A stretch of 64,000 bases of DNA from contig NZ_BROB01000013.1 in the NCBI RefSeq assembly GCF_024345185.1, forward strand, positions 1-64,000. The letters run 5' to 3'. Positions 53,986 through 64,000 of this stretch are shown one piece after another. Source of the DNA: Levilactobacillus humaensis (GTDB lineage Bacteria; Bacillota; Bacilli; Lactobacillales; Lactobacillaceae). A program made the position numbers and the translations under genes. Within the stretch, counting starts at the first letter, position 1. Every line of letters begins with the position of its first letter. A model generated the notes under the pieces. The model searched no databases, was not told the DNA's origin, and saw nothing but the letters and a program-made list of their open reading frames with translations.

Positions 53986-54927
53986 TTATTGGGCGGAAGC
54001 CGTTTTGTCCTTCAAAGTTTCCAGATAACTGAAAGCTTCTTGGCCGGCAATCCCACCATCACCAACGGCAGTCGTAATCTGCCGCAGTGTCTTTTGCCGA
54101 ACGTCACCAATCGCAAACACACCAGGTACGGCGGTTGCCATGTCGTTGTCGGTCTTAATCCAGCCAGCATCATCGGTAATCCCCATGGTGGTGAAGGAAG
54201 AAGTCATTGGTAAAGTCCCCACATAAATGAAGACCCCACTAGCAGCAATCTCGCCGGTTTCACCGGTTTGATTGTTCTTAGTGGCAACACCAGTGACCTT
54301 CATGTCGTCACCCAAGATTTCAGTAACATTTGTGTTCCAGACAAATTCAATCTTGTCGTTAGCGAACGCTCTGTCCTGTAAAATCTTTTGGGCCCGCAGT
54401 TGGTCGCGCCGGTGAATAATGGTTACTTTGGAGGCTAACCCCGCGAGGTATAGGCCTTCTTCGATGGCTGAGTCACCGCCACCGATAACTACGACTTCAC
54501 GGTTCTTAAAGAACGCACCATCGCAGACCGCGCAATACGAAACACCACGCCCACCAAATTTATCTTCGCCGGGAACCCCCAGCTTCTTGTATTCAGATCC
54601 GGTCGCAATAATCACGGCACCTGCTTTGTAATCACCATCGTCAGTCTTGACGATCTTGTAATCACCATGGTCTTCAATGTTTTCCACACTACCGTATGCA
54701 AATTCGGCACCAAATTGGGTGGCACCATCATACATGTCCTTGGATAAGTCTGGTCCGAGAACCGACTTGAACCCCGGATAGTTTTCAATAGCGGCGGTAT
54801 TGTTCATCTGACCACCGTAAATTCCGCGGTCTAACATCAATACCGAGAGGTTGGCACGGGAGGCATACAACGCACCGGTCATACCGCCGGGACCCGCTCC
54901 AATCACAATCACATCATAGTTCTTCAA
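53986..54927 (-). CDS. trxB: Thioredoxin reductase
   Basis: 313 aa. NADPH-dependent flavoenzyme that keeps thioredoxin reduced. FAD motif GAGPGGMTGALYASRA, redox pair in YCAVCDGAFF, NADPH motif VVIGGGDSAIEEGLYLA, and the C-terminal FAD motif GVFAIGDVRQKTLRQI. Last gene after galU (64 bp gap). Confidence 0.96.
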   Translation of the reverse strand: MKNYDVIVIGAGPGGMTGALYASRANLSVLMLDRGIYGGQMNNTAAIENYPGFKSVLGPDLSKDMYDGATQFGAEFAYGSVENIEDHGDYKIVKTDDGDYKAGAVIIATGSEYKKLGVPGEDKFGGRGVSYCAVCDGAFFKNREVVVIGGGDSAIEEGLYLAGLASKVTIIHRRDQLRAQKILQDRAFANDKIEFVWNTNVTEILGDDMKVTGVATKNNQTGETGEIAASGVFIYVGTLPMTSSFTTMGITDDAGWIKTDNDMATAVPGVFAIGDVRQKTLRQITTAVGDGGIAGQEAFSYLETLKDKTASAQ

Positions 54928-54991
54928 AGTTAACGCTCCTTTCTGCTCTTAGCCTTTAGGATACTTTACTAGTAAAAAGGAAGTTTGTCAC

Positions 54992-55897
54992 CTATTTCGA
55001 CTTGGAAGGTTTCTCATCTTCCTTGGCCAACTTCTGACCAAGCTCTTTGATGTACTGACGCAAAGGAGCCTTGGTTTCGGGATGCTTCAGTCCGTATTCG
55101 ATATTGGTCTGAATCCAGCCAAATTTGTTACCGACATCGTAACGCTTGCCTGTGTATTCGTGGGCAAAGACGCGCTGTGTCTTGTTGAGATTGTCGATCG
55201 CATCAGTCAGTTGAAGTTCATTTCCTAACCCGACTGGGGTATTCTCCAAAGCCTCGAAAATTTCTGGCGTGAAGAGGTAACGCCCAATGATTGCGAGATC
55301 ACTGGGAGCATCGGCTGGTTCTGGCTTTTCAACAAAGTTCGTCACGTTGTATAAGCCGGGAGCCGTCTCTTCGGAGGGATTAATCACCCCATACTTGGAC
55401 GTTTCCTCGTGAGGGACACGCATAACGGCCAGCGTTGAGGCACCGGTTTCTTCGTAACGGTCGATCAGTTGCTTCGTCAAAGGCACCTTGCTAGAGGTCA
55501 TATCATCACCGAGCATGACCACAAAGGGTTCATCCCCGATAAAGGCCTTGGCGGTCAAAACGGCGTCCCCTAACCCACGTGGGTAGGGTTGACGAATGAA
55601 GTAGAGATTCATGCCCGTGGTTTCTTGAACCTGGCGTAACATCTCGTCCTTGTGCTTAGCAGCCAGATTGGCTTCCAATTCTGGATTGGAGTCAAAGTGG
55701 TCTTCGATGGAACGCTTTGACTTGCCATCAACGATCACGATGTCTTCGATCCCAGACTTGCGAGCCTCTTCAACGATAAATTGAATCGTTGGCTTGTCCA
55801 CGATGGGTAACATTTCCTTGGCCAAGGCCTTCGTTGCTGGTAAAAAGCGAGTTCCCAAACCCGCTGCCGGAATGACTGCTTTTCTAACTTTTCTCAT
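54992..55897 (-). CDS. galU: UTP-glucose-1-phosphate uridylyltransferase
   Basis: 301 aa. Makes UDP-glucose for teichoic acid glucosylation, glycolipids and exopolysaccharide. [32 protein letters not shown] is the nucleotidyltransferase loop; VMLGDDM and FVEKP follow. A Lys-rich tail ([12 protein letters not shown]) ends the protein. SD AGGGAGG. 32 bp after gpsA. Confidence 0.96.
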   Translation of the reverse strand: MRKVRKAVIPAAGLGTRFLPATKALAKEMLPIVDKPTIQFIVEEARKSGIEDIVIVDGKSKRSIEDHFDSNPELEANLAAKHKDEMLRQVQETTGMNLYFIRQPYPRGLGDAVLTAKAFIGDEPFVVMLGDDMTSSKVPLTKQLIDRYEETGASTLAVMRVPHEETSKYGVINPSEETAPGLYNVTNFVEKPEPADAPSDLAIIGRYLFTPEIFEALENTPVGLGNELQLTDAIDNLNKTQRVFAHEYTGKRYDVGNKFGWIQTNIEYGLKHPETKAPLRQYIKELGQKLAKEDEKPSKSK

Positions 55898-55929
55898 CTT
55901 TAAATATCCTCCCTGGTTCCCTACAAAAT

Positions 55930-56943
55930 TTAAAACTCGGAACGGCCCTCACGTTGCATCAGTTCTGAGATAGCCTGCTTAATGTCTTTACCTTCATATA
56001 AGACTTGGTAAATGGCTTCCGTAATTGGCATTGAAACGCCACGTTCCTTAGATAATTCGTATGCGGCCTTAGTTGTGGCAACCCCTTCGATCACCATGCC
56101 CATGTGGCTCACAACATCGTCAAGTGCCTCACCACGGCCGAGTTCATCACCGGCCCGCCAGTTCCGTGAATTGGAACTCGTGGCGGTAACGATGATGTCC
56201 CCCACCCCAGACAACCCGATAAAGGTCATGGGGTCAGCACCGAATGACGTGCCCAACCGAGAAATTTCGGCCAAGCCTCGGGTCATCAGTGCGGCCTTAG
56301 CATTGTCACCATAGCCCAGACCATGTAAGGCCCCGGCACCCAGCGCAATGATATTCTTCAGAGCCGCTCCAATTTCAACACCGATCACATCGGGGTTCGT
56401 GTAAACCCGGAAGTATGGCGTCATGAAGAGCTTCTGAACGTGCTTTGCGGCGTCCAGGTTTTCACTGGCTGCGGTAATCAAGGTCAAATCATGACGAGCA
56501 ACATCCTCGGCATGACTAGGACCGGACAGCACCGTGATGGCCTGCCGGTTCTCAGCTGGAATCTCTTCGGCTAAGACCTGTGACAACCGCTTATAAGTAT
56601 TTTGTTCAATTCCCTTGCTGGCATGAATCAATTGGGGTTGCAGGCCAGTCTTCTTTAAAATTTCGGCCACTTCACCGGCAACCGAGCGAATCGCCTTAGT
56701 TGGAACAACGAAAAGAATGGTTTGAACATCCTTCAATGCGCTTGCCAAATCAGAATAAGCGACTAACGATGGAGAAAACTTGAAGTCCTTAATATAATGC
56801 GAATTCGTATGCTCGGTATTTAACTCTTCAACCTGCTTGGGATTGTAGGACCATAAGCGCACGTCATTGCCATTTTCATCAAGGACGCTCGCTAGAATTG
56901 ATCCCCAAGAACCGGCACCGAGTACTGCAATTTTCTCTGACAT
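55930..56943 (-). CDS. gpsA: Glycerol-3-phosphate dehydrogenase [NAD(P)+]
   Basis: 337 aa. Reduces dihydroxyacetone phosphate to sn-glycerol-3-phosphate for phospholipids and teichoic acid. [13 protein letters not shown] is the nucleotide loop; [40 protein letters not shown] and [19 protein letters not shown] are the substrate-domain signatures. SD AAGGAGA upstream. Between lgt and galU. Confidence 0.96.
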   Translation of the reverse strand: MSEKIAVLGAGSWGSILASVLDENGNDVRLWSYNPKQVEELNTEHTNSHYIKDFKFSPSLVAYSDLASALKDVQTILFVVPTKAIRSVAGEVAEILKKTGLQPQLIHASKGIEQNTYKRLSQVLAEEIPAENRQAITVLSGPSHAEDVARHDLTLITAASENLDAAKHVQKLFMTPYFRVYTNPDVIGVEIGAALKNIIALGAGALHGLGYGDNAKAALMTRGLAEISRLGTSFGADPMTFIGLSGVGDIIVTATSSNSRNWRAGDELGRGEALDDVVSHMGMVIEGVATTKAAYELSKERGVSMPITEAIYQVLYEGKDIKQAISELMQREGRSEF

Positions 56944-56958
56944 AGTAATGGATTCTCC

Positions 56959-57819
56959 TTATTTAGTAAGTTTTGCTTTTTCTTGAAATGGGTTGCCCGC
57001 CAAGTAATCGAGAGGTGCTGACTGACGTCTGCGATAAATCCAGATAATCAGTGCCCCCACGAATAGGACGACAGATAACGCTTGAGAAATTCGAAGAATG
57101 TGGAATAACCATAGACTGTCCGTCCGCATCCCTTCGATAAAGAATCGACCCAATGAATACCACATCACGTAGCCGAGGAACACCTCGCCTTGCTTGAAGA
57201 GTCCTGGGACGTGACGCAAACTCATGAGAACGATGAACCCTAACAAATCCCACGTCGATTCATACAGGAATGTTGGCTGTCGATAGGCCCCATTAATCAA
57301 CATTTGATTAATGATCCAACTTGGCAAGTGCAACCCCTGTAAGAAGGCGAGACTGGTAATTCGGCCAAAGGCTTCCTGGTTCATGAAGTTCCCCCAGCGG
57401 CCGATGGCTTGACCCAAAATCACGGTTGGTGCCGCGATATCCAACATCAGCCACGTCGGAATGAACCGTGACCGACAGAAGAAGAAGACGACCAGACCAG
57501 CCCCAATGAGCGACCCATATATGGCAATACCACCATCCCAAATGGCGATGATCTCACCAGGATGCTTAGCATAATAGGGCCATTCAAAAACCACGTAATA
57601 GGTCCGGGCGGCAATCAACGCCGCTGGCAGGGCCCACAGAATCATGTCGTAGATATCGTCGGGTTTGATCCCCCGCCGTTGTCCTTCACGGACAGCCAGC
57701 ATGACGGCAATAACCACCCCAGTGGCAATAATCACCCCATACCAGTGAACGGAGATTGGCCCTAGACGTATGGCGATAGGATTAAGCGCCGCCATAATTG
57801 GTGAAAAGATATCGCCCAT
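56959..57819 (-). CDS. lgt: Prolipoprotein diacylglyceryl transferase
   Basis: 286 aa with seven membrane helices. Transfers diacylglycerol from phosphatidylglycerol to the lipobox Cys of prelipoproteins, PstS probably among them. Signature [13 protein letters not shown] and the active-site region [13 protein letters not shown] are seen. The first ATG abuts GGGAG closely; the internal ATG ([13 protein letters not shown]) is closer to typical Lgt N-termini but has no SD at normal distance, so the start is uncertain. Five bp after hprK. Confidence 0.94.
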   Translation of the reverse strand: MGDIFSPIMAALNPIAIRLGPISVHWYGVIIATGVVIAVMLAVREGQRRGIKPDDIYDMILWALPAALIAARTYYVVFEWPYYAKHPGEIIAIWDGGIAIYGSLIGAGLVVFFFCRSRFIPTWLMLDIAAPTVILGQAIGRWGNFMNQEAFGRITSLAFLQGLHLPSWIINQMLINGAYRQPTFLYESTWDLLGFIVLMSLRHVPGLFKQGEVFLGYVMWYSLGRFFIEGMRTDSLWLFHILRISQALSVVLFVGALIIWIYRRRQSAPLDYLAGNPFQEKAKLTK

Positions 57820-57824
57820 CTCCC

Positions 57825-58769
57825 TTATTTTTTGTTGTTTTTATCTGAGTTTTGTTTGATTAAACGATTCAGGTTATCGTCAAAGACCTGCGTCGCATCG
57901 TAACCCATGGAACGGGCCCGGAAGTTCATTGCAGCAGCTTCAATGATGATGGCCAGGTTACGCCCAGTCTTAACGGGAATGGTAATCTTTGGCACCTCAA
58001 CGTCGAAGAAACGTTGTGATTCCGTGTTATTCCCTAACCGGTCGAAATGATTGTCATCATGCCACAATTCCAAGTGGACAATGAGATCAATATCCGTTTC
58101 GGAACGCACGGCACCCGCCCCGAACAGGTTCATGACATCGATGATCCCAATCCCCCGAATTTCGAGCAGGTGACTCAGAATAGCCGGGGCCGTCCCAACT
58201 AACGTCTGTTCGTCTTGTTGGTAGACTTCCACCCGATCATCGGCAATCAACCGGTGACCACGTTTGACTAATTCCAACGCCGTTTCACTCTTACCGACAC
58301 CAGAATCACCGGTAATCATGACCCCAACACCGTAGATATCGACGAGGACCCCATGAACTGACTGCCGTTCGGCTAACTTGCCATCTAGGAAGTTGGTCAT
58401 GTTACTCAAGATCCGCGACGTCGTCAGCTTCGTCTCCAGTAAGGGGATGTGGGCTTCCTTGGTGGCTTGTTTGAGTTCCTCAGGGGGATCCAGTTGTGTG
58501 GACACCACAAAGGCCGGCGTCTCCGGTTGACACATCTTCTGCATGACATCTAATAACTTCTCATGCGTCATGCCCTTTGCGAAGGACGTTTCGGTAATTC
58601 CCAATAATTGAATTCGTTTAGCAGGATAATAGTTAAAGTATCCGGTTAATTCCAACCCGGGCCGGGAGATATCACTCGTTGTGATTTCACGGTCCAAGTC
58701 TTCTTCCCCGGAATAAACCTCCAGGCGGGTAACCTTTACCAGGTCGGCCACTGTGACACTTTCAGGCAT
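57825..58769 (-). CDS. hprK: HPr kinase/phosphorylase
   Basis: 314 aa. Phosphorylates HPr at Ser46 in response to fructose-1,6-bisphosphate and ATP; HPr-Ser-P then enables CcpA to bind cre sites such as the one at 763-776. Walker [10 protein letters not shown] and the signature [20 protein letters not shown] are present. SD GAGGAGG. Leads the lgt-gpsA-galU-trxB genes. Confidence 0.96.
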   Translation of the reverse strand: MPESVTVADLVKVTRLEVYSGEEDLDREITTSDISRPGLELTGYFNYYPAKRIQLLGITETSFAKGMTHEKLLDVMQKMCQPETPAFVVSTQLDPPEELKQATKEAHIPLLETKLTTSRILSNMTNFLDGKLAERQSVHGVLVDIYGVGVMITGDSGVGKSETALELVKRGHRLIADDRVEVYQQDEQTLVGTAPAILSHLLEIRGIGIIDVMNLFGAGAVRSETDIDLIVHLELWHDDNHFDRLGNNTESQRFFDVEVPKITIPVKTGRNLAIIIEAAAMNFRARSMGYDATQVFDDNLNRLIKQNSDKNNKK

Positions 58770-58857
58770 AGGGGTTCCTCCTCATTGCATAGTAAACTAC
58801 TCTAATTTTAGCACTTTCACGGGGTGACTCCCACCAAATTCGTTCAGAGAGGTCAAC

Positions 58858-59241
58858 TTAATTCCGGGCGAAATGATCGCTGATGATGGCATTAAAGAGG
58901 GCCATCACAATCGCCACAATCAGTGTGACCCCAAACGACGAAAAGGTGAAGCCGCTACCCATCACCCATGAGGTTAATTCCAGCATAATCGCGTTTAGAA
59001 CGAAGCCAAATAATCCCAGTGTCACGATGGTCACCGGTAGCGACAAAACGAACAGAATGGGCTTCACAATCGCATTGAGCAGGGCCAACACGAAGCTCGC
59101 AATCAGGGCTACTGCAACACCCGACACGTAGAAAGCGTTCTGATAATGCCCGGCTAGTGAACTCTGGAAGAACCCAGCTAGCGCAAGAAAGATGAGAGCG
59201 TTAACAAAAATCCGAGGCCAAAACCGCACACTACTCACCAT
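58858..59241 (-). CDS. YvlD-like membrane protein (phage holin 4_2 family)
   Basis: 127 aa with four hydrophobic segments. VLALLNAIVKPILFVLSLPVTIVTLGLFGFVLNAIMLELTSWV matches PF04020, named for phage holins but common as chromosomal envelope-stress proteins next to PspC. The start at 59241 overlaps the end of pspC by 11 bp; a longer frame upstream is unlikely. No lysin or phage genes are nearby, so a holin role is not supported. Confidence 0.82.
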   Translation of the reverse strand: MVSSVRFWPRIFVNALIFLALAGFFQSSLAGHYQNAFYVSGVAVALIASFVLALLNAIVKPILFVLSLPVTIVTLGLFGFVLNAIMLELTSWVMGSGFTFSSFGVTLIVAIVMALFNAIISDHFARN

Positions 59242-59566
59242 CCTTATGCGAATCGGAAACATCATGTTCAGTCACGTCATGAATCACCTTGCGGCCATCA
59301 TCCGGCTTCGGTTGCGTCGCGCCACGGAAGAGATCGCCGAGACTCCCCCCACCAGATTGGATGGGTGCTTGGGGCATAAAGGTCATCAAAATCACGTACA
59401 CTAAAAGGCCAATAATGCCATGACCCAATGGCGTTGCTATCGAAATTAACACGTAAATGACCCGTAAGAGGTTAGCATTCCAGCCAAAATATTCCGCAAT
59501 ACCACCCAGAACCCCACCGACAAGTCGGTTGGTCCGAGACCGTTCAAAACGCTTTTTTTCTGCCAT
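59231..59566 (-). CDS. PspC domain protein
   Basis: 111 aa. The PspC domain spans residues 5-65 (RSRTNRLVGGVLGGIAEYFGWNANLLRVIYVLISI...) and includes one amphipathic and one or two membrane helices; an acidic His/Asp-rich tail follows. PspC-type proteins take part in membrane-stress responses. SD AAAGGAG. Promoter-proximal gene of a run reaching hprK. Confidence 0.88.
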   Translation of the reverse strand: MAEKKRFERSRTNRLVGGVLGGIAEYFGWNANLLRVIYVLISIATPLGHGIIGLLVYVILMTFMPQAPIQSGGGSLGDLFRGATQPKPDDGRKVIHDVTEHDVSDSHKDGE

Positions 59567-59644
59567 TCAAGGTCACTCCTTTTTTGAGTTTTTAGTGCGA
59601 CCCGGCCACACCAGGTCAACACACGTCAAGCTATTAGGCCAAGA

Positions 59645-59686
59645 ATAACGAAAGCGGCCACTGAAATCAAGTTATCAGTGGCCGTC
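59645..59686 (-). terminator. Terminator of the pst-phoU operon
   Basis: 9-bp perfect stem CGGCCACTG/CAGTGGCCG followed on the minus strand by CTTTCGTTATT, a weak T-run. Confidence 0.6.
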
Positions 59687-59716
59687 TGGGCGAATCTTCA
59701 ATTTAGATTAAGGTTT

Positions 59717-60394
59717 TTATCCCTCAGTACCGGAACTGGCCGAATTCAATTCGATAATCTGACCAGACTTGAGATAGATAATCCATTCACAGACGTTCGT
59801 CACATAATCGCCAATACGGCTGAGATCTTGTGAAACGTTGAGGTAAATCGAGGCACCCGTCTCAAACGAGGGATCCTGTCGCATCTGCTCGTAGCTATCC
59901 GCACGCACTTGGTGATTCAAGCGGTCTAGCTTACGGTCAATATCCGCCAGCTCACGGGCCTCATGTTCATCCTTGTTCACATATGCCGTGAGGACGTCCT
60001 TCATCATCTGCGTGGTCAGGCGCCCCATCTCAGCAATCAGCTGCTCCAACACGGGGATCTTCTGCTTCGTGCCAAACTTAATGGCAGAGTGTGCCACGTT
60101 TCTAGCGTGATCCCCGGCGCGTTCCAATTCGGAGACGGCCTTTAGAATGGTCACAATCTCACGAAGATCGGTTGTCACCGGCTGGTACAATGCGATCATC
60201 TCAAAGGTTTTCTGCTCCAACGCAATTTCGCGTTCGTTAATCTGGTGGTCCTGGTCAATGAGCTTCTGTGCAGCAACGGCGTCGCGATTCATGAAGGCAT
60301 CCACTGACTGCTGGATAACCTCACTCACCAACATCCCCATTTCTGTAAAGTCAGCATCTAGTTCGGCTAACTCATCATCAAATAATCTACGCAT
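59717..60394 (-). CDS. phoU: Phosphate-transport system regulator PhoU
   Basis: 225 aa helical protein with two PhoU repeats, each with an acidic metal-binding E/D-x3-D-like pattern (ELERAGDHARNVAH and DLSRIGDYVTNVCEW). It links the Pst transporter to PhoR signalling and limits phosphate uptake. Last gene of pstSCAB1B2-phoU, 10 bp after pstB. Confidence 0.94.
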   Translation of the reverse strand: MRRLFDDELAELDADFTEMGMLVSEVIQQSVDAFMNRDAVAAQKLIDQDHQINEREIALEQKTFEMIALYQPVTTDLREIVTILKAVSELERAGDHARNVAHSAIKFGTKQKIPVLEQLIAEMGRLTTQMMKDVLTAYVNKDEHEARELADIDRKLDRLNHQVRADSYEQMRQDPSFETGASIYLNVSQDLSRIGDYVTNVCEWIIYLKSGQIIELNSASSGTEG

Positions 60395-60404
60395 TACTGG
60401 CCTC

Positions 60405-61163
60405 CTAACCGAATCGACCGCTGATGTAATCTTCGGTCTGCTTCTGTGCGGGATTCATAAAGATATTCTTCGTCTGATCCACTTCAATCAACTCACCATT
60501 CATGAAGAACGCCGTCCGGTCCGCGATCCGCGAGGCCTGCTGAAGGTTGTGGGTTACTATAATAATCGTATAATCATGCCGCAAATTCAAGAGAGTTGCC
60601 TCAATTTGGCTACTGGACACGGGATCAAGCGCACTGGTCGGTTCGTCCAACAAGATAATCTCTGGTGAAACGGCCAAGACCCGGGCGATGCAGACCCGTT
60701 GTTGTTGCCCTCCGGAGAGCGCTAGCGCACTCTCATGCAGGTGATCCTTGACCTCATCCCACACCGCGGCTTGCCGTAGTGACTTCTCCACCACGGCGTC
60801 CAACTTTTCCTTGTCCTTCTCCCCGGCAATCCGTAATCCATAGATCACGTTGTCATAGATTGAGAACGGGAAGGGATTGGGTTGTTGAAAAACCATCCCG
60901 ATTTCCTTACGAATCTGAACCGTGTCGGCGCTGGGCGCATAGAGGTCTTGTCCCTTGAACTTGATGGTTCCCGTAATCGTCACGTTGGGAATCAAGTCAT
61001 TCATGCGATTCAAGGTCCGCAGGTAGGTGGATTTCCCACACCCAGACGGCCCAATTAACGCCGTAATCCCCTTGTCCGTGAAGTTCAGGTTGATACCCTT
61101 CAATGCTTCCTTTTCCCCGTAATACAGATGTAAATCCTGTGTTGTTAAAATTTCCTCACTCAT
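60405..61163 (-). CDS. pstB: Phosphate ABC transporter ATP-binding protein (second PstB)
   Basis: 252 aa. Walker [11 protein letters not shown]-loop [15 protein letters not shown], signature [16 protein letters not shown], Walker [13 protein letters not shown]. Complete and probably active. It is one of two adjacent PstB copies, a common arrangement in lactobacilli; which one dominates cannot be told. Confidence 0.95.
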   Translation of the reverse strand: MSEEILTTQDLHLYYGEKEALKGINLNFTDKGITALIGPSGCGKSTYLRTLNRMNDLIPNVTITGTIKFKGQDLYAPSADTVQIRKEIGMVFQQPNPFPFSIYDNVIYGLRIAGEKDKEKLDAVVEKSLRQAAVWDEVKDHLHESALALSGGQQQRVCIARVLAVSPEIILLDEPTSALDPVSSSQIEATLLNLRHDYTIIIVTHNLQQASRIADRTAFFMNGELIEVDQTKNIFMNPAQKQTEDYISGRFG

Positions 61164-61180
61164 GGTGTTGTCTCCTCCTC

Positions 61181-62005
61181 TTAGCCGAAGTTCCCCGAAA
61201 CATAATCGCTGGTAATTTGAACCTGTGGATTCGTGAAGATATGGCTCGTGGTGTCATACTCCAACACCCGTCCCTGATTGAAAAATGCCGTATATTCACT
61301 GATCCGACCAGCCTGTTGCATGTTGTGCGTGACAATAATAATCGTGTACTGCTTCTTTAATTCTAACAAGGTGTCCTCGAGCTGACTCGTGGATACCGGG
61401 TCCAAGGCACTCGCCGGCTCGTCCAGCAACAAGATATCCGGTTTAACCGCGATCGCTCTGGCAATACACAACCGTTGTGCCTGGCCTCCCGACAAAGCCA
61501 ATGCACTCTTGTTGAGATCATCTTTGACCTGATTCCAGAGGGCAGCCTGTTTGAGTGACGTTTCGACAATCTCATCCAGCTCATGCTTGTCGGTTGTCCC
61601 CCGCAACCGCAGGGCAAAGGCAATGTTGTCATAGATCGACTTAGCAAACGGATTTGGTCGTTGAAACACCATGCCCACACGTCGCCGCATTTCATAAACG
61701 TCAATGTCCGGTTGATTGATATCAACGCCCCGATACATGATGCGCCCCGTCACCGTGGCGATTCGATCATTCATCCGATTCAATGACCGAAGATAGGTGG
61801 ATTTACCCGAGCCTGAGGGCCCAATGAGCGCCGTAATCTGGTTGCGTGCAAACTGGAGATCGCCCTCGTAAATGGCTTCCTTTTTTCCATAAAACACGTG
61901 AAGTTCCTCGGTTGACAGGACAATCGGGTGTTGGGCGTCTCGTGGTTGCACGATGTGCCGTTCCTGCATGGTTCCGGTGGTTGAAACATCGTTACTGACA
62001 AACAT
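61181..62005 (-). CDS. pstB: Phosphate ABC transporter ATP-binding protein (first PstB)
   Basis: 274 aa, with an N-terminal extension of about 25 residues that the other copy lacks ([19 protein letters not shown]...). Walker [11 protein letters not shown]-loop [15 protein letters not shown], signature [16 protein letters not shown], Walker [13 protein letters not shown]. All catalytic motifs are intact. Thirteen bp after pstA. Confidence 0.95.
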   Translation of the reverse strand: MFVSNDVSTTGTMQERHIVQPRDAQHPIVLSTEELHVFYGKKEAIYEGDLQFARNQITALIGPSGSGKSTYLRSLNRMNDRIATVTGRIMYRGVDINQPDIDVYEMRRRVGMVFQRPNPFAKSIYDNIAFALRLRGTTDKHELDEIVETSLKQAALWNQVKDDLNKSALALSGGQAQRLCIARAIAVKPDILLLDEPASALDPVSTSQLEDTLLELKKQYTIIIVTHNMQQAGRISEYTAFFNQGRVLEYDTTSHIFTNPQVQITSDYVSGNFG

Positions 62006-62017
62006 GACACCCCTCCT

Positions 62018-62902
62018 TTAGGCTGACGTGAGCCGCTTGTAAAGCCGCTTACCCAGGTAGCGCGCAGCGAAGTTAAAGATCAAGATTGCGAGGACCAGGA
62101 CCGCCGACGACCCGGATGAAATGGCCTTCGCGTCTGGCATGATCCCTTCGGAATTAATCTTCCAAATGTGGACGGCTAACGTTTCGGCCGGACGCATCGG
62201 ATTCAATGGACTGGAGATGTTGAACGGATTCCAATCCGTAAAGTCGAGGGCGGGGGCACTCTGGCCGGCCGTGTAAATCAAGGCCGCCGCTTCCCCGAAG
62301 ACCCGACCTGCACTCAGGATAACCCCGGTGAGGATGCTCGGTACCGCTGCGGGTAAGATGACCCGTGTGATGGTCTCCCAGCGTGATAACCCCAGTGCCA
62401 GTCCCCCCTCACGTTGCGAGAGGTCGATGGTTCGCAAAGAATCCTCGATACTTCGGGTCAGAAGTGGCAGGTTGAAGAAGGTCAGGGCAAAAGCCCCGGA
62501 GAGAATGGAGAATCCCAGGCGCAGCTTCACCACGAAGAACAGAAAGCCAAACAGACCGACCACTACCGAGGGTAGTGAACTGAGGATTTCAATGGCCGTT
62601 CGAATCGTGGTCGTCACCCAGTTGTCCCGGGCGTATTCGTACAGGTAGATCGCCGCGCCCAAGGCAATGGGAAAGGAAATCAACATCGCTAAAATCAAGA
62701 GATAAAAGGAATTGTAGAGTTGCACCCCAACCCCACCGCCCTTGAGAAAGGCCTTGGCGGGAGCCGTCAGAAAATGCCAGCTCAACTGGGGAAGCCCGCT
62801 AACCAGAATATAGCCGAGCAACGCCAAGAGAATCAAGACAACCAACCCGGCAACGCCGTACAACGTCCCAATGGCAATTTTATTTTGCGTTTTTGAATTC
62901 AC
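62018..62902 (-). CDS. pstA: Phosphate ABC transporter permease PstA
   Basis: 294 aa with six membrane helices. The permease loop reads EGGLALGLSRWETITRVILPAAVPSILTGVILSAGRVFGEAAAL (EAA motif). It forms the membrane channel with PstC. Its first base is shared with the end of pstC, so the two are translationally coupled. Confidence 0.95.
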   Translation of the reverse strand: MNSKTQNKIAIGTLYGVAGLVVLILLALLGYILVSGLPQLSWHFLTAPAKAFLKGGGVGVQLYNSFYLLILAMLISFPIALGAAIYLYEYARDNWVTTTIRTAIEILSSLPSVVVGLFGFLFFVVKLRLGFSILSGAFALTFFNLPLLTRSIEDSLRTIDLSQREGGLALGLSRWETITRVILPAAVPSILTGVILSAGRVFGEAAALIYTAGQSAPALDFTDWNPFNISSPLNPMRPAETLAVHIWKINSEGIMPDAKAISSGSSAVLVLAILIFNFAARYLGKRLYKRLTSA

Positions 62903-63831
62903 TATTGAAGACGCCCCTTTCGGCCGATCAAGCGAATAATGAGGTTAAAGACCAGTGACATCAGTAACAATACCAGGGCCAGTGACCACAGGGCATTGTT
63001 TTGCAGGGAGCCCATGACGGTGTTCCCGATCCCCGTGGTTAACACGGAAGTCAGCGTTGCCGCCGGATCCACTAAGCTTCCCGGCATGAGCGCGGCGTTC
63101 CCAATAACCATTTGGACGGCCAGTGCTTCACCGAAGGCCCGTGCCATCCCGAAAACCACCGCTGTCATGAGGCCTGGCGTGGCGGCCCGCAGAACCACCT
63201 TGTAGATGGTCTGCCACTGCGTCGCCCCGAGCGCTAATGAGGCTTCTCGGTAGTACCGTGGAACCGATCGTAAGGCATCCACGCTCATTGAGGTCACGGT
63301 CGGCAGAATCATGACGAAGAGCACACAGGTTCCGGAGAGAACTCCGAAACCGCTGCCCCCAAAGATTGCTCGTGTCGCTGGCACGACCACCGAGAGACCG
63401 ATAAACCCATAAACCACGGAGGGAATCCCCACCAGCAGTTCTGTCACGGGTTGAAGAATCTTGGCACCCTTGTTTGGTGAAATCTCGTTCATAAACACCG
63501 CCGTTCCAATCGCAAACGGTGTAGCCACAATGGCTGAAAGAATCGTGATGAGAAATGACCCGACAATCATGGGTAGCGCCCCAACTTCAGGCTTCCCATT
63601 GGCATCCGTGATACCGGGATTCCATTTTTTCTCCGTCAAGAAATCCCAGAGATTGACGTGATTACTGGTAAAGGTCGCAATCCCTTTGGACGCAACGAAA
63701 CCGATAATCCCCACAACCACCGCGACAATCAGGAGTAAAGCAGAGAAGCTCACCACCTTGCCCCAGATTTCCAGCTTGGCTGCCTTGGAATGTCGCTTGA
63801 GTTGTTTTTCTAATTGTTGGGTTGTTTTCAT
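62902..63831 (-). CDS. pstC: Phosphate ABC transporter permease PstC
   Basis: 309 aa, six membrane helices after a basic N-terminus. EAA loop REASLALGATQWQTIYKVVLRAATPGLMTAVVFGMARAFGEALAV. The ATG overlaps the stop of pstS (ATGA). Confidence 0.95.
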   Translation of the reverse strand: MKTTQQLEKQLKRHSKAAKLEIWGKVVSFSALLLIVAVVVGIIGFVASKGIATFTSNHVNLWDFLTEKKWNPGITDANGKPEVGALPMIVGSFLITILSAIVATPFAIGTAVFMNEISPNKGAKILQPVTELLVGIPSVVYGFIGLSVVVPATRAIFGGSGFGVLSGTCVLFVMILPTVTSMSVDALRSVPRYYREASLALGATQWQTIYKVVLRAATPGLMTAVVFGMARAFGEALAVQMVIGNAALMPGSLVDPAATLTSVLTTGIGNTVMGSLQNNALWSLALVLLLMSLVFNLIIRLIGRKGRLQ

Positions 63832-64000
63832 GACTTGCCACCTTCCAGTCGTGTGACGTTGCCGTGGACATCCCGTTCAACCTTCATTTGATCCGGTGAC
63901 AGGTAACCCAATTGGCGCACCAGCGTCTGTTGAATCGCTGGTGACTGAACGTACTGAATGAACCGCTTGGTTAAGCCGTGCGGTTGACCCTTGGTATAGA
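63828..64000 (-). CDS. pstS: Phosphate-binding protein PstS, C-terminal part only (runs off right edge)
   Basis: The minus-strand frame ending in TGA at 63830-63828 encodes 57 codons: YTKGQPHGLTKRFIQYVQSP... through LVRQLGYLSPDQMKVERD to VTRLEGGKS. This matches the end of PstS-type solute-binding proteins (final helix and strand), and its position before pstC with a 4-bp overlap supports the call. The N-terminal lipoprotein signal is outside the window. Confidence 0.8.
   Translation of the reverse strand, partial: YTKGQPHGLTKRFIQYVQSPAIQQTLVRQLGYLSPDQMKVERDVHGNVTRLEGGKS

Noticed and set aside
58858-59241. Phage holin
   Set aside because: The family name is misleading. The gene is chromosomal, coupled to pspC and followed by hprK, with no lysin or phage genes around.

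Overview
This window looks like chromosome of a mid-GC (roughly half G+C by eye) member of the Lactobacillaceae. The evidence is the gene order: cggR-gap-pgk-tpiA-eno, secG-est-rnr-smpB, rapZ-yvcK-whiA, pspC-(holin-like)-hprK-lgt-gpsA-galU-trxB and pstSCAB1B2-phoU. Also typical are strong AGGAGG-type ribosome binding sites, several TTG starts, a CtsR box at clpP, a cre site, and secreted proteins with MucBP/DUF5776 modules and an LPQTN sortase signal. A Levilactobacillus-like species is possible, but the sequence alone does not fix it. No phage, complete insertion sequence or CRISPR array was seen. Most genes lie on the minus strand.

Layout. 1-4.9 kb: a gene cut by the left edge, a small unknown protein, an orphan teichoic-acid export ATPase (tagH), a GH73 glucosaminidase, nagB and a 40-residue basic protein. 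4.9-10.3 kb: glmS, glmM, cdaR and cdaA, i.e. UDP-GlcNAc supply beside the c-di-AMP cyclase. 10.5-20.4 kb: DUF1361 protein, murB-Na+/H+ antiporter, exoA-exonuclease, ung-pta-tsaE-GNAT and a LURP-one-like protein. Two copies of a structured repeat lie in convergent gaps at 11.3 and 16.5 kb. 20.4-26.7 kb: three tandem BspA-type surface proteins in AT-rich surroundings. 27-31.9 kb: an EF-G-binding (FusB-type) protein behind an apparent translational attenuator, then smpB-rnr-est-secG. 32-34.7 kb: ClC transporter and an LPxTG protein. 34.7-40.7 kb: central glycolytic operon. 40.8-43 kb: two near-identical tRNA-Arg(CCG) cassettes around an ECF S component, then a LytTR/LiaF-like pair. 43.3-47.6 kb: clpP, rapZ-yvcK-whiA and an HdeD-like protein. 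47.7-52.7 kb: uvrBA with a LexA-like box. 52.7-59.6 kb: GNAT, HD hydrolase and the hprK-lgt-gpsA-galU-trxB run. 59.7-64 kb: phosphate uptake, cut by the right edge inside pstS.

How the parts connect. Envelope precursor and amino-sugar control recurs: nagB, glmS, glmM, murB, galU, yvcK (GlmR) and rapZ are all present. nagB and glmS both carry NagR/DasR-like operator candidates, and no glmS ribozyme was recognised. Carbon control appears as cggR, hprK and a cre site. Stress and quality control appears as clpP (CtsR), smpB/rnr, uvrBA (LexA), trxB and the FusB-type ribosome rescue factor.

The strongest candidates for something new are the translational attenuator at 27671-27816 (leader peptide plus mutually exclusive 12-13 bp stems that bury the start region of the FusB-type gene) and the duplicated multi-stem element at 11271-11459 and 16447-16639, whose two copies differ by compensatory base changes. 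All function calls rest on reading motifs and gene context; no database search was run.
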